DNA of 60,730 nucleotides, from assembly GCA_029260765.1 (NCBI GenBank), contig JAJDCP010000057.1, positions 1 to 60,730 on the forward strand, written 5' to 3'. Each line of letters begins with the position of its first letter. The stretch's first letter is position 1. Of the stretch, positions 1 to 8,993 are shown piece after piece. The position numbers were made by a program, and so were the translations under genes. Source of the stretch: Planctomycetota bacterium (lineage in GTDB: Bacteria > Planctomycetota > J058 > JAJDCP01). The notes beneath the pieces were generated by a model. The model was not told the DNA's origin, ran no database searches, and saw nothing but the letters and a program-made list of their open reading frames with translations.

Positions 1-334
1 GCGTAAACGTGAAAGGAGGGCCCGCTGATCGCAAACCTCCGACCAGCGGTTGGTCGGTGGCGAAGAGACATCAACCAAATCCACAAAAGTGTTACCTATG
101 TCCCCGGAAAAAGATGTAACCCATCTCTCCGGTTGCACACATCGGTGGTGATGCCATCGATCGCCTCCCGGAGTCTTTGGCCTTCGTTGGTCGGTCTCTC
201 CTGGCAACCTGTCTCGAATGCGCAGCGCAGTTGTCTTGGCGCTCGGGGACTGGCTCGTACTACGCAGTCGGCCTGGCCGTAGACTCAAATGGCTTCGAGA
301 CCAACGACATGCGTGGCGAGCGTGACCATGCGGG
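1..334. other. Gene-free stretch at the window edge
   Basis: No reading frame here looks like a protein. From about 205 onward the sequence aligns loosely with the later part of the repeat unit described at 335-870, so it is probably a more decayed fragment of the same repeat. Nothing else is recognised. Confidence 0.5.
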
Positions 335-870
335 CCAGGTTGGGCTTGTCGAGCAGCATCCCTGGCGGAGCAGGCCGGGTTGGGTGTGAGCAAGGCTTCT
401 CTACGAATGCTACTTGGCGGGTTATGCTCGGCTTCTTCCGCCAATCGGCATCGAGACACTTGGGCGGTCGAACCCGTCTGGCTGACTGCGTGCGGCCCGA
501 GCGAGTCGGGATGGCATGCTCTCGTGCGCTTCGGCGCGCACCCCGATCTCTTCGGCCCGGCAGCCATCGGTCACTGAGCTGCATACATGGCCCCCACCTT
601 CGAGTCCGAGTGCGCAGCGCAGTCGCGGTGGTACTTGGGGCTTCTGAGCCTACCACAGTCTTCTTGGCCGCAACTCCAGACGGGTTCGCACCCTGAAATC
701 ATGCCTTTGTGGCGCGAGTACTCGCCCCCCGGGTTGAGCTTGTCGAGCGCCGCCTCTGGCGGAGTGGGCCGGGTTGGGTCTGAGCCTGGCTGCTCTGCGA
801 ATGCTACTTGGCGCCTGCGCTCGGCCAACCCTCCCGACAGACCTTGAGACGTTCAAGGTGCTGAGCCTGC
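335..870. repeat. Degenerate long repeat, copy A (about 394-bp period, about 1.4 units)
   Basis: A block beginning near 362 (GGCGGAGCAGGCCGGGTTGG) recurs near 757 with a few changes, and both are followed by a GAATGCTACTTGG motif, so the segment is an imperfect tandem array with a period of about 394 bp. The whole segment aligns almost end to end with 11575-12105, in the same orientation. Shared blocks include GCATCGAGACACT, CTTCGGCCCGGCAGCCATCGG, TTCTTGGCCGCAAC and ACGGGTTCGCACCCTGAA. All six frames give low-complexity shadow translations, so I treat it as noncoding. What it is (decayed mobile element, structured RNA, old recombination module) is unknown. Confidence 0.75.
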
Positions 871-1023
871 GGTCGCGACTGGGTCGGCCTTCACCGGGCC
901 AACCGGCGACGATCGCCAGCTTGCAGCTCTGCTCCAGCCCTCGATCTCGGGCCTGGCCGACAGGTGCGTCGCTTCCGTTCAGTCTCCAGCCCGGCGTCGA
1001 AAACCTCCATCCTCGGGACCAAG

Positions 1024-1405
1024 ATGAAGTTTGACGCCTTTGAGCTCTCGCTCGAGCTGATCGCAGCTCTGCGACCACTGACCGTCACCATGCGCCGCCA
1101 CGACAAGGACCTGGCTCGGCAACTCTGCCGAGCAGCCTCCTCGATCGCCCCCGAAGGCAGCCGCCGAGCAGGCGGCGACCGTCTCCACAGCTTCCTCCTC
1201 CGCCAACCCCTCGTGCCTCGGGGCTGTCGATCGGCCGCTTCGCTGGGCAGCTGGCAGCGCCGAAGAAGTCGTCGCGGCACTGCGTGTCGCCATCGCCTGG
1301 CAGATCCTGCAGGCAGCAAATGCTGGGCAAGCCCTGGCGTTGCTCGACCGCCAGCAGGCGATGCTCTTCAGCGAGGCACGAGCGGCCGAGCGAAGCGAGG
1401 TCTGA
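1024..1405 (+). pseudogene. Frameshifted four-helix-bundle (23S rRNA intervening-sequence-type) protein gene
   Basis: The frame opening at ATG 1024 (MKFDAFELSLELIAALRPL, then LARQLCRAASSIA and EGSRRAGGDRLHSF) matches the start of the four-helix-bundle family found in 23S rRNA intervening sequences and also as stand-alone genes. After about 1200 the family sequence continues one frame over (AGSAEEVVAALRVAIAWQIL ... ending at TGA 1403-1405). About three residues normally found between SSIA and EGSRR are also missing. One frameshift plus that small deletion make it a relic unless the frameshift is a sequencing error. The function of the family is not established. It sits alone in the accessory segment. 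Confidence 0.7.
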
Positions 1406-2196
1406 TCCATGGCCGCCGCGGCAAGCCCTGACGGGCCTGCCTTCGGCCGGCTCTCGCCGACCTTTCGGAATCGGATATCCTTGAACTCGACTCTGCAATA
1501 CTGTCTGGGCGCAAAGCCCTGCGCCTCGGCCCGGCGCTTGCGCCAGTCCACTCCGCCCCAAACAGTTGCGACGCCGCGTCCCATCAACCTCGCCAAGCAA
1601 TCGCCAGGCCAGGCCTCCGGGTCGCCTGCGGCGACAACGAAACGACACATTACTAAGTCACGTAGGGGGTTAGGGTGTCGGCTGATCTCCTGTCTGTCGA
1701 AGTGTCTGTGTTCGGCGATAGCCACAACTGGATCGTCGCCACCTCTTCACGCACTACACCGGCGTTGGACACCATGCGCACACCTCAGATAGCCTAATGG
1801 CGGTTCTAGATTCCCGCACTCCCCCCAGCCGCTCGCGGCTGAACCCGCCCCGCGACCGCGCCCAGCCGCCGAACGCTTTCGACGTGCGCCCGATCCAGGC
1901 TCGCGCCCCGAGGCTGCCCGCGACCACGAGGCCGCCGCGCACCTCGACGGGCATGCGATCAGAGCAAGACGAGACCTGCCACCAGCCATCCCCGGGCTGC
2001 TCCGGCGCCGCGGCACGATCCGGGACAGCTTCGCTTCTGGACGCGGAGATGGACGTCGCTCGCAGCGGGCGCGGATGGGGGGTGTCGGTCCACCCGGGCG
2101 CGCACGCGGTCATTCGGCTAGTATGGGGTCAAGCATCGCGTCTCCGGCACCAGGCGGCTGGGATCCGGAGGTTGGGAGGACAGGATAGCAACGCGC
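1406..2196. other. About 790 bases without a recognisable gene
   Basis: Several open frames cross this stretch on both strands, but none has a recognisable domain, a convincing ribosome binding site or conserved-looking composition. A minus-strand frame near 1490-1640 has a mildly protein-like patch (VDWRKRRAEAQGFAPRQY) that I could not assign. It may be a decayed gene. Confidence 0.4.
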
Positions 2197-3132
2197 TTGA
2201 GTCGGGTGCACAAGGAACCCACGGTCGGGTACACCGCGTGGGATCGCACCGTCCTGGAGAGCATGGTGCGCCTCAAGGCGGAGGGCGACCTCGAGGGCCT
2301 GCGCAAGGCGATCGCGGACCTTCCTGTACCCGACTCCGCCGCGGCGAGACGAGCGGCGGCCAGGCGCCTCGAGCGTCTGCGCGCGCAGCGCGCTCCCGAG
2401 GTCATGCTCGAGCGAGAGCGGATGCTGGCCGACACGCGCGGCTTCCTCTTGCAGCGCCTCGCGGGCCCTCCTCCGCCACAGGGCCTGTGGCGGGAGCTAG
2501 GCGAGCTCCCGTGCAGGCGGATGGCGTTGCGCGCGACCCTGGACGTGCAGCCCCATGAGCAGATAGCCCTGTGGTTCTTCCTCGGACAGGAGGAGCGCGG
2601 GGACGAGTCCCCCTGGCTGCGGGATGGGCGCAACCCGTGGATCCCGAAGTACCGTGAGCGGCCGGACCTCCCGGACTGGCTCAAGCAGCGCAAGGACCAT
2701 CGCTTGAACCCGGAGGTGCACCACCTTCTGTACGGGACCACGCAGCTGTTCGTGGACGGCGCACGGCTCTTTCCGACCTATGGGGAGATCCTACCGGAGA
2801 CCGACCGCCGCTGGGACCTCCTGAACTCTCGCAAGGAGACCCATGACAACTGGTGGGACCGCGCGGGGGTGGCTTCGGCCCGTCGGTACTTCGAGCGCGA
2901 CGTCTTCGAGCGCGACGTCCACAACCGTGAGGTCTTCCGTGACTACCTCGACATCTTCATGCCGGACGGGACGACGCTGGAGGAGCTGAGGCGGCTGCGA
3001 GAGAAGAAGTACCAGTGGCATTACGTGGAGTGGTGTGAGCTCGCATTCTACGGGATCAACCGGCTCGCGCGGTTCTTTGCCAAGGCCGAGAACCGCCAGT
3101 GGGAGGTCCTGCGCAGCGAAATGTGGCTGTAG
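2197..3132 (+). CDS. Hypothetical protein, 311 aa
   Basis: I do not recognise this protein. It is hydrophilic, with no signal peptide or membrane segment. The first 90 residues are Arg/Ala/Leu-rich and probably helical (RRAAARRLERLRAQRA). The middle and end are rich in Trp, Tyr, His and charged residues (RWDLLNSRKETHDNWWDRAG; ARRYFERDVFERDVHNREVF), the look of a cytoplasmic globular protein. The start is uncertain: the frame opens with TTG at 2197, and GGGAGGA at 2174-2180 lies rather far upstream. An internal ATG at 2263 is the next obvious alternative. Composition and the single large frame make it likely to be real. A hairpin terminator follows at 3181, suggesting it is transcribed alone. 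Confidence 0.7.
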   Translation: MSRVHKEPTVGYTAWDRTVLESMVRLKAEGDLEGLRKAIADLPVPDSAAARRAAARRLERLRAQRAPEVMLERERMLADTRGFLLQRLAGPPPPQGLWRELGELPCRRMALRATLDVQPHEQIALWFFLGQEERGDESPWLRDGRNPWIPKYRERPDLPDWLKQRKDHRLNPEVHHLLYGTTQLFVDGARLFPTYGEILPETDRRWDLLNSRKETHDNWWDRAGVASARRYFERDVFERDVHNREVFRDYLDIFMPDGTTLEELRRLREKKYQWHYVEWCELAFYGINRLARFFAKAENRQWEVLRSEMWL

Positions 3133-3180
3133 GGGCCTGAGCGCAGGCCTCCGGAGCTCCGGAGACCGTCCCCGCGGAAG

Positions 3181-3215
3181 AGCCACCCCGGCTGCGTGCC
3201 GGGATGGGGCTTTTG
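3181..3215 (+). terminator. Intrinsic terminator after the 2197-3132 gene
   Basis: AGCCACCCCGGC and GCCGGGATGGGGCT form a GC-rich stem with a small internal irregularity around a TGCGT loop, followed directly by TTTTG. It lies about 50 bp past the stop codon. Confidence 0.65.
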
Positions 3216-3239
3216 TAGGGCCCGGATGCGCTGGGGGCG

Positions 3240-3460
<221 letters not shown>

Positions 3461-3970
3461 TCAGTCCCACTTGACGCAGAACGCGCTCCACTGTTCGACG
3501 ATGTGTGGCTCGTTCAGGGTGGCCACCGCGGCGTCGGCAAGGGCTTCTGTGTGGTCACAAGGATCCGTGCTCAGCACAGCCAGGAATACGTCGGGACCGA
3601 ATATGTTCTCGGCGCGCGTCTCGGCCAGCGCTCGGACGAGTTCGTCGAAGGCCTTCGTCTCGTAGGAGTAGGATGCGTCTTCTTCGGCCGCCTCCGATCG
3701 AGACTGGAGGACGTTCGACAGATCGTCGAAACGCTCTTGCTCAGGATCGTACGGCCAATCCGTCGGCGTAAACTGCAGGTCGGGGTCGCTCTCGACCCGC
3801 AAGTATTCGTCCGTTACCGCGAGGTAGGAAAGGGTCGAGAGCTCGTCGTCTGTGCAGAGTGCGTACCCCGCGAGCTGCGCGTCGGGATGTTTCTGACATA
3901 CCGCCCGTACGGTGGCCCGGACCGCGGTCTTGAGTGCCTCCACGAAGACCCGATCCGTCAGATTCTCCAT
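3461..3970 (-). CDS. DUF4303-like protein, 169 aa
   Basis: Small acidic soluble protein. The order of features (an N-terminal helix; AGYALCTDDELSTLSYLAVT; the PTDWPYD patch; then a C-terminal part with PDVFLAVLSTDP and EQWSAF) fits the DUF4303 family, small proteins of unknown function often carried in accessory regions and near toxin or secretion genes. I infer the family from this pattern, not from a search. The start is ATG at 3968-3970 because AGGGAGG lies 7 bases upstream; a longer frame to 4507 would add a low-complexity Arg/Ser-rich extension that does not look like protein. The katG relic lies immediately downstream. Confidence 0.7.
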   Translation of the reverse strand: MENLTDRVFVEALKTAVRATVRAVCQKHPDAQLAGYALCTDDELSTLSYLAVTDEYLRVESDPDLQFTPTDWPYDPEQERFDDLSNVLQSRSEAAEEDASYSYETKAFDELVRALAETRAENIFGPDVFLAVLSTDPCDHTEALADAAVATLNEPHIVEQWSAFCVKWD

Positions 3971-4202
3971 GCTCTGCCTCCCTGAGAATGTGGTATCTGC
4001 AGGCCAGCGAAGCATCAAGTGTCGTTGCCTGCCCTTCATTGCGTGTCGAAGGATAGGGAGAGCACCCACCTCCCCGCCATCCTGTCTGGTCTGCCGCGAA
4101 CAACAGAGCCTCAATCTACGACCGAGATCCGGAGCCTGGACGGCTCGCCTGGACAGAGGGGCCGTGGTACCCGGCCTGCAGGAGTCGAGCGGAGAGGTCG
4201 GA

Positions 4203-6044
4203 GTGGATCGTTCGACGCGTACAGGGTTGGCGCTCGGTTGCCTGGCGGTCGTCGGGCTGCTCGCCGCGGTAGGGCTTTCGGCCGGGTCGCCGCAGGAACC
4301 CGCGGCTCTGCGCGTTCCCGAGCCAGGCGTGGTCGCTCCGGTAACCCCTCCTCCGTGGACTCTGCCCTCTCCGCGGGAGCCGTCCACCGCCGCGCCGCCC
4401 GTCCGAGTGCAGACCCAGACGCTGTCCGACGAGCGGGAGACTCCCGCCGAACGGCCGGTCGATCGCCCCCTCCCGGACGCGGACGCGGTCCTCCACACCG
4501 CGCGCATCCTCGGGTGGATCGTCGACGAGCGCGGCCTGCCCGTGCGGTGGGCCGGTTACACGCGGTTTTTCGAAGGCGCCGGGGTGAGCGCCCACGCAAA
4601 CGCCGCAGGGCAGTTCGTCGTGACGGACCTCGCGCCGGGAGCACACCGCTTCTCGGCGTGGAGGGACGGCTTCGTCGCCACGCACGAGCAGGAGGTGCTC
4701 GTGCAGGCCGGCCAGACTCACGAGGTCGTCCTGGTCCTGCGCGACGGATGCGCGCTCTCGGGAGTTGTGTACGCGACGGACACGGGCGCACCGATCGCAA
4801 GGGCGCAAATCAGGGGTTGGCGGCGCCGACTGACCACGGACCTGCACAAAGGATGGCAGAGAGCGCGGGGGAGCACGGCCGTCGATGGCAGTTTCACCGT
4901 GCGCGGTTTGTTGCCGGGGATCTGGTCCTTCGAGGTCAGCGCCACGGACCGCTACCTCGGGCGGACCCTCGACGGCGTCGTCGTCAGCGGGGACGACCCC
5001 CCGGTGTCGATCGGCCTCGATCCCGGGGCGTTCCTGACGGGGACCGTCTTCGACACGGCCGGGACTCCTCTGCGAGGCGGAAAGCTGCACTTCAACGTCG
5101 ATGGCCGCGGCGTCTACGCCGAGATCCAGGATGGCGCCTACGCCAGCGAAGTGTTCGCGCCAGGTCCCGCCCCCCTGTTGGTGGTTGTGGCCTCCCGCAA
5201 TCGGCGCGGCCTGCTCAAGGAGGAGGTGGCTCCGGCCCTCGAGCCGGGTCCCCACGTCCGGGACCTGTACGCTCCACAGCCCGGCGCTCTGGCGGGGAGG
5301 GTCGTCGACGAGCGCGGAGCGGCGATCGGCGCAGGCATGGTCTCGGCGCGTTGGGGAGGGGCGCCCGCGAGGGAAGCCACGCTCGAGGCGGAGGGCAGCT
5401 TCTCCCTGTCCGGGCTTCCCCCTGGCCGGCACCGGCTCACCTGCGAAGCGCCCGGCTGGGTGCTGGCCGAGACCCTCTACGTCGATGTGCGATCCGGAGA
5501 GCAGGTGGGCGAGTTGACCCTCCGGATGCGGCGCCCTGCCGTGTTGGAGGTGCGCGCCATCGGCTGCGTGCCCCGCGTTCGGCTGCGAGCGATCCTGAAC
5601 GACGGGAACCTTGACCGGAGATGGAACTGGAACCGGGAGAGAGTCTCGCTGGAGCAGGTGCCGGGCGACAGCCAGCTCGTTCGCTTCGAGGGGGACTTTC
5701 AAGGATCCTGCGCCGTGCTGATCGCACAGCAGGACCGCGCCGGCGTCGCAACCTGCGAGCTCGTGTTCGGCGAGACGGTCCACGTTGCGCTCGAGCTGCA
5801 GGCGACCGTGCGGGTCCACGGCCGGGTGCTCGGAGACCTCTTGCCGAACTCGATCCGTTTCGACGACATCGTACACGGTCTGGCGATGGTTTCGTCCGCG
5901 ATGGTCTCGAACAACGCAGACTTCAGCACGCGGCTTCTCCCCGGGAGGTATCGCATGCGCGCGATTTCCGGCGGAGTCTACGGCCCGTGGACCACGTTCA
6001 CGGTACCTGTGGGCTCCGAGACGGTTGAGGTCGAGCTGCCCTGA
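4203..6044 (+). CDS. Secreted carboxypeptidase-regulatory-like (prealbumin/Cna-B-type) repeat protein, 613 aa
   Basis: The GTG at 4203 gives MDRSTRTGLALGCLAVVGLL as an N-terminal signal or anchor segment, followed by a Pro-rich linker (residues about 30-90). After that come at least four beta-sandwich repeats of the carboxypeptidase-D-regulatory-like type, recognised by the recurring plan GxVxDxxGxPxxxAxV ... DGxFxxxGLxPGxxxFxxxxxG: near residues 100-185 (GWIVDERGLPV), 185-275 (SGVVYATDTGAPIARA, VDGSFTVRGLLPG), 280-360 (TGTVFDTAGTPLRGG) and 360-440 (GRVVDERGAAIGAG, EGSFSLSGLPPGRH), then a less regular end. Such proteins sit outside the cytoplasm as structural or adhesive modules. GGAG lies just upstream of the chosen GTG, and the longer frame back to 3912 is antisense to the neighbour. 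It is convergent with nothing and appears to be monocistronic. Confidence 0.8.
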   Translation: MDRSTRTGLALGCLAVVGLLAAVGLSAGSPQEPAALRVPEPGVVAPVTPPPWTLPSPREPSTAAPPVRVQTQTLSDERETPAERPVDRPLPDADAVLHTARILGWIVDERGLPVRWAGYTRFFEGAGVSAHANAAGQFVVTDLAPGAHRFSAWRDGFVATHEQEVLVQAGQTHEVVLVLRDGCALSGVVYATDTGAPIARAQIRGWRRRLTTDLHKGWQRARGSTAVDGSFTVRGLLPGIWSFEVSATDRYLGRTLDGVVVSGDDPPVSIGLDPGAFLTGTVFDTAGTPLRGGKLHFNVDGRGVYAEIQDGAYASEVFAPGPAPLLVVVASRNRRGLLKEEVAPALEPGPHVRDLYAPQPGALAGRVVDERGAAIGAGMVSARWGGAPAREATLEAEGSFSLSGLPPGRHRLTCEAPGWVLAETLYVDVRSGEQVGELTLRMRRPAVLEVRAIGCVPRVRLRAILNDGNLDRRWNWNRERVSLEQVPGDSQLVRFEGDFQGSCAVLIAQQDRAGVATCELVFGETVHVALELQATVRVHGRVLGDLLPNSIRFDDIVHGLAMVSSAMVSNNADFSTRLLPGRYRMRAISGGVYGPWTTFTVPVGSETVEVELP

Positions 6045-6069
6045 CAGCGTTGTCCGTCCTGGAAACCCG

Positions 6070-6360
6070 GCCAGCCGATGTCGACCGCTGGAATCGCTAG
6101 CGCCGCGGCGAGGTCCGCGAGCAGGTCGGGGGCCGCCTCTCTTGGAACCCGACGACATCGACCTTGGCGGTACGCCAAGGACAAGGGGCTTGTGATTGTG
6201 TCCAAAGACTCGGACTTCCGACACCTTGCGCTCGTTCATGGGCCCCAACAAAGTTGATCTGGGTACGGGTTGGAATGGACCGACGACCGAGGTTGCCGAA
6301 CTGTTGAAACGGCACCTCACCGATGTGCGGACATTCTCGGGGATCGGCTTGGGGTCGTAA
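6070..6360 (+). pseudogene. Frameshifted DUF5615 PIN-like toxin gene
   Basis: WRYAKDKGLVIVSKDSDF followed by RHLALVHG is the signature core of the DUF5615 PIN-like family (IVSKDSDF with metal-binding aspartates). The rest of the family sequence is there but in other frames: KLIWVRVG about 6254-6277, then GPTTEVAELLKRHLTDVRTF from about 6278 to TAA 6358-6360, and upstream EPDDIDL joined to WRYAK by a missing T. At least three frameshifts mean it cannot be expressed. Its usual partner, a DUF433-type antitoxin, is not visible upstream. It is a decayed toxin half of a toxin-antitoxin pair. Confidence 0.75.
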
Positions 6361-6404
6361 GGCACAGGTCGCCGGGCGACTGTCTTGGGGTCGCTTCCGA
6401 GGCC

Positions 6405-6495
6405 GAGTCCGATCGCGACGGCGATGACGGACGGCCGATCGAGATGACCGATCGGGATCGGGATCGCGATGACGGATGGCGATGGCGGATCGCGA
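6405..6495. repeat. Low-complexity GATCGG-type hexamer tract
   Basis: The sequence repeatedly reuses GATCG(C/G)GA and GATGACGGA words (for example ATCGGGATCGGGATCGCGAT near 6449-6468). The rough 6-base periodicity resembles the tract near 11380-11470 and the short GATCCGGATCCGGATCC at 24629. No coding potential is seen. Confidence 0.55.
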
Positions 6496-6728
6496 GGCCG
6501 ATGGGGACTCCGACTCTGATCCCGGCCGGAACGAAGCTCGTCACTCGCACACATCTCGGCGGGGCGCCCGAGTGCGGCGGGCTTCCACCCTACAGTCCTC
6601 CTGGGTCCGCGCCCCGCGACCAGCCCCAAGCACTTCGTGCTGCTTGCCCTCGGCACCGCCAGGTGTTGAGGACAAGCACCGGCGAGGGCTGGCCGCGGTG
6701 GCCGGCCACCGGGTCTCAAAATCCAACC

Positions 6729-8201
6729 TCATTCCGAAGCCCGCCGCGGCCGCAGCGGTCGCAAGGTCCCCCCACTCCAGTCCGTGTTCCAATACAAGTA
6801 CTCGGCGATCGACATTTCGTAAATGCGCTGTAGGGGCGGTGCGGCGTCAAACCAGGTCTGCGGTCCGTCACGGGTCAGAATCAAGCCCAGGCCTGCCTGC
6901 CCGACGCGGGCCGCGACCTTCTGCAGGTTGCTGATCGCTCTTTTTCCCCTGAGCTTCACTTCTCCATAGAGGACGCCTCCGGGCTGCAACTCGAGAAGAT
7001 CGGCCTCGACCCGGTTCTTGCGCCAGAAGCCTACCTGCCGCCCTGCCGGTGCCTGGCCGACCGCACTTGCCAGAACCAGGTTCTCGGCGAGCGGGCCGAA
7101 TTCTGCCGGCTCGCGGATTTGGTCACGGTCGAGGTTGTAGAACGCGGCCCGCAGCGAAGGGGCGACGAGGTAGACCTTGGGCTGGCCACGGATCGGGCTT
7201 GCCAGGTTCGGCAAGGTGAAGACCAGGAATGCCCGCTCCAGGATCTCGAGGTAGCGCTGCACGGTGGGCCGCGTGATGCCGAGATCGCGCGCAGCCTTGG
7301 TGCTCTCGAAGAGTCCGCCCGGGCGCTGGCAGATACGGAGGAACAACCGCTCGATGGTGCGCGTGGCCACCTGGGTCCCATCGACGATGTCGCGACCCAG
7401 GGCCCGCTCGAGGATGTCCTGCCGCAGGTGACGCTGGGCCTCGCGCAGGTCGTTGCCACGCTCGACAACCTCGGGAAAGCCACCCAGAGCCAGGTAGTCC
7501 ACCAGAATCCGCTCGAGCCGGGCATCCTCATCGTCCGGACGGGCGCCGCAGGCTGTCGTCAGGCGCTCCGCGTCGGCGTGGCCATCCTTCTCGACCATGC
7601 CACTCCACGCGTCGACGTAGCGAAAGGTCCAAGCCTCCGCCTTGGTGAAGTGCACATGCTCGCGGAACGACCACGGGTACAGCACCAGCTCCTGCCAGCG
7701 GCCCAGTCCCGCGTCTTGTCCGCCATGCCGCAAGGCGGTCGCGCTGCTGCCCGTCGCGAGAAAGACATAGGGATCGCGACGGTCCGCCAACCGCTTGAGC
7801 CAACCCGACCAGGATGGGGAGTGCTGCACTTCATCGAGGAGCAGATAGCGATGTGTGGCCTGCGTGGGCCGGCGCCGTTCCAGCAGGTCGAGCAGCTCAC
7901 CCAGGTCGCTGCCCCGCAAAGCGACGTCGTCGAGGCTCAGAAAGGCGATATCCAAGGGAGCCACATCGCGTTTGAGCAGCTCCCCGACTACCTGGTGCAG
8001 CAGCACAGTCTTGCCGACACGGCGCGGCCCGAGCACGACCAGACCACGACCCACTTGCGCGCGCAGCAGGGCATCCAAGACAAAGCCGAAGGCGTGCCGG
8101 CGAAAACTGCGGGTCCTTTGTGGTGGCACCGTGCCCTGCGACCACCACGGGTTTGCTTGGAGAATCCCGCGCCAGACCATCTTTTCATGCTCGGGTGTCA
8201 A
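6729..8201 (-). CDS. ATP-binding protein of the AAA_14 / DUF4143 type, 490 aa
   Basis: A stand-alone P-loop ATPase. The Walker A motif is GPRRVGKT (residues 58-65), the Walker B is LLDEVQ (121-126), and a sensor-like ATGSSA follows. The middle part LERILVDYLALGGFPEVV is the family hallmark that links the ATPase to a winged-helix segment (LGITRPTVQRYLEILERAFL). The C-terminal DUF4143 domain resembles a restriction-endonuclease fold, with EADLLELQPGGVLYGEVKLR as its D...ExK-like core. Such proteins are abundant in accessory regions of bacteria and archaea; their role is unclear. The frame opens with TTG at 8199-8201; an internal ATG at 8178-8180 is an equally plausible start, because neither has a strong Shine-Dalgarno. 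It is monocistronic. Confidence 0.88.
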   Translation of the reverse strand: MTPEHEKMVWRGILQANPWWSQGTVPPQRTRSFRRHAFGFVLDALLRAQVGRGLVVLGPRRVGKTVLLHQVVGELLKRDVAPLDIAFLSLDDVALRGSDLGELLDLLERRRPTQATHRYLLLDEVQHSPSWSGWLKRLADRRDPYVFLATGSSATALRHGGQDAGLGRWQELVLYPWSFREHVHFTKAEAWTFRYVDAWSGMVEKDGHADAERLTTACGARPDDEDARLERILVDYLALGGFPEVVERGNDLREAQRHLRQDILERALGRDIVDGTQVATRTIERLFLRICQRPGGLFESTKAARDLGITRPTVQRYLEILERAFLVFTLPNLASPIRGQPKVYLVAPSLRAAFYNLDRDQIREPAEFGPLAENLVLASAVGQAPAGRQVGFWRKNRVEADLLELQPGGVLYGEVKLRGKRAISNLQKVAARVGQAGLGLILTRDGPQTWFDAAPPLQRIYEMSIAEYLYWNTDWSGGTLRPLRPRRASE

Positions 8202-8993
8202 GACCGACTCACTTGTAAAGTGTGCAACGCTGCCTTGCGCTATGTGTACCCATAAGTAAACGCGAACTTTACTAATGAATCAACATCCCATCAGGACCTG
8301 CCCCAACATCTCGGGTGTCAGAATGCAACTCTGGAAAGACGTGCGCCAAGGGAGCTTCATAAGAGGAGTCAGCCAACAGGGGCGGCCGAGCCGCGTTGTT
8401 GTGCGTTGAGCGACCTCGTCGACCTGTCAGAACTCTACTACTTCAAGAAAAAGTGCGGCATTCGACCCCCACGCTCCGACCAGGGTGGCGCGACGATGCG
8501 AGGCCGATGCCTGGACTGGTGGAAGGGCCATCGCGGGGAGCCCGACTAAGCGGCACATAGTGCCATCTCCAGGCCCGGCCGACCCATCCAAAGCCAGACT
8601 CGTGATACCTGCTGCCCGGGACGCGGACCGCGAAGAGACGCGCGGGGAAGCCATGGGGCTGGTAGCGCCTGAAAGCCGAGTGCTGCGGTTTCTCGGGTCC
8701 GTCAACGCAGAAATCCCCCCAACCAAAGATCGCACAGTTGCTCATCTCGAGTCGGGGTCCCGCGGCCATCGCCGACGTTTGCTTTGCTGCGCGCTGCGAC
8801 CTCACCGCGCAGCTGCGCCGGCTGCGCTGCCCAACGACATCGCCATCCAAACTGTAAAGCTGTAAACCGCGGTTGCCGCCGGTCCTTCCACCCAGACCCT
8901 CGCCCCGCCGCAACGCGCAACCGAGGGCCGGCGAACCGCTTGCGGCATGCGCCTTGCTCTATCGCCTGCAGACCGAGCTGTGGAGACCCCGCC
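8202..8993. other. Nearly 800 bases without a recognisable gene
   Basis: Short overlapping frames occur on both strands but none has domain-like sequence. The last 60 bases hold the ribosome binding site of the next gene (GGAGA near 8982). I see no tRNA or clear palindrome. Confidence 0.5.

Noticed and set aside
177..1078. Several overlapping open frames in the first kilobase
   Set aside because: They fall in the long degenerate repeat. The equivalent positions of copy B have different frames and stops, so coding is not conserved between copies.
4116..6719. 867-codon minus-strand frame opposite the 4203-6044 gene
   Set aside because: The plus strand carries repeated regulatory-like domains and a signal segment. 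The minus translation is Arg/Pro-rich with no recognisable motif.
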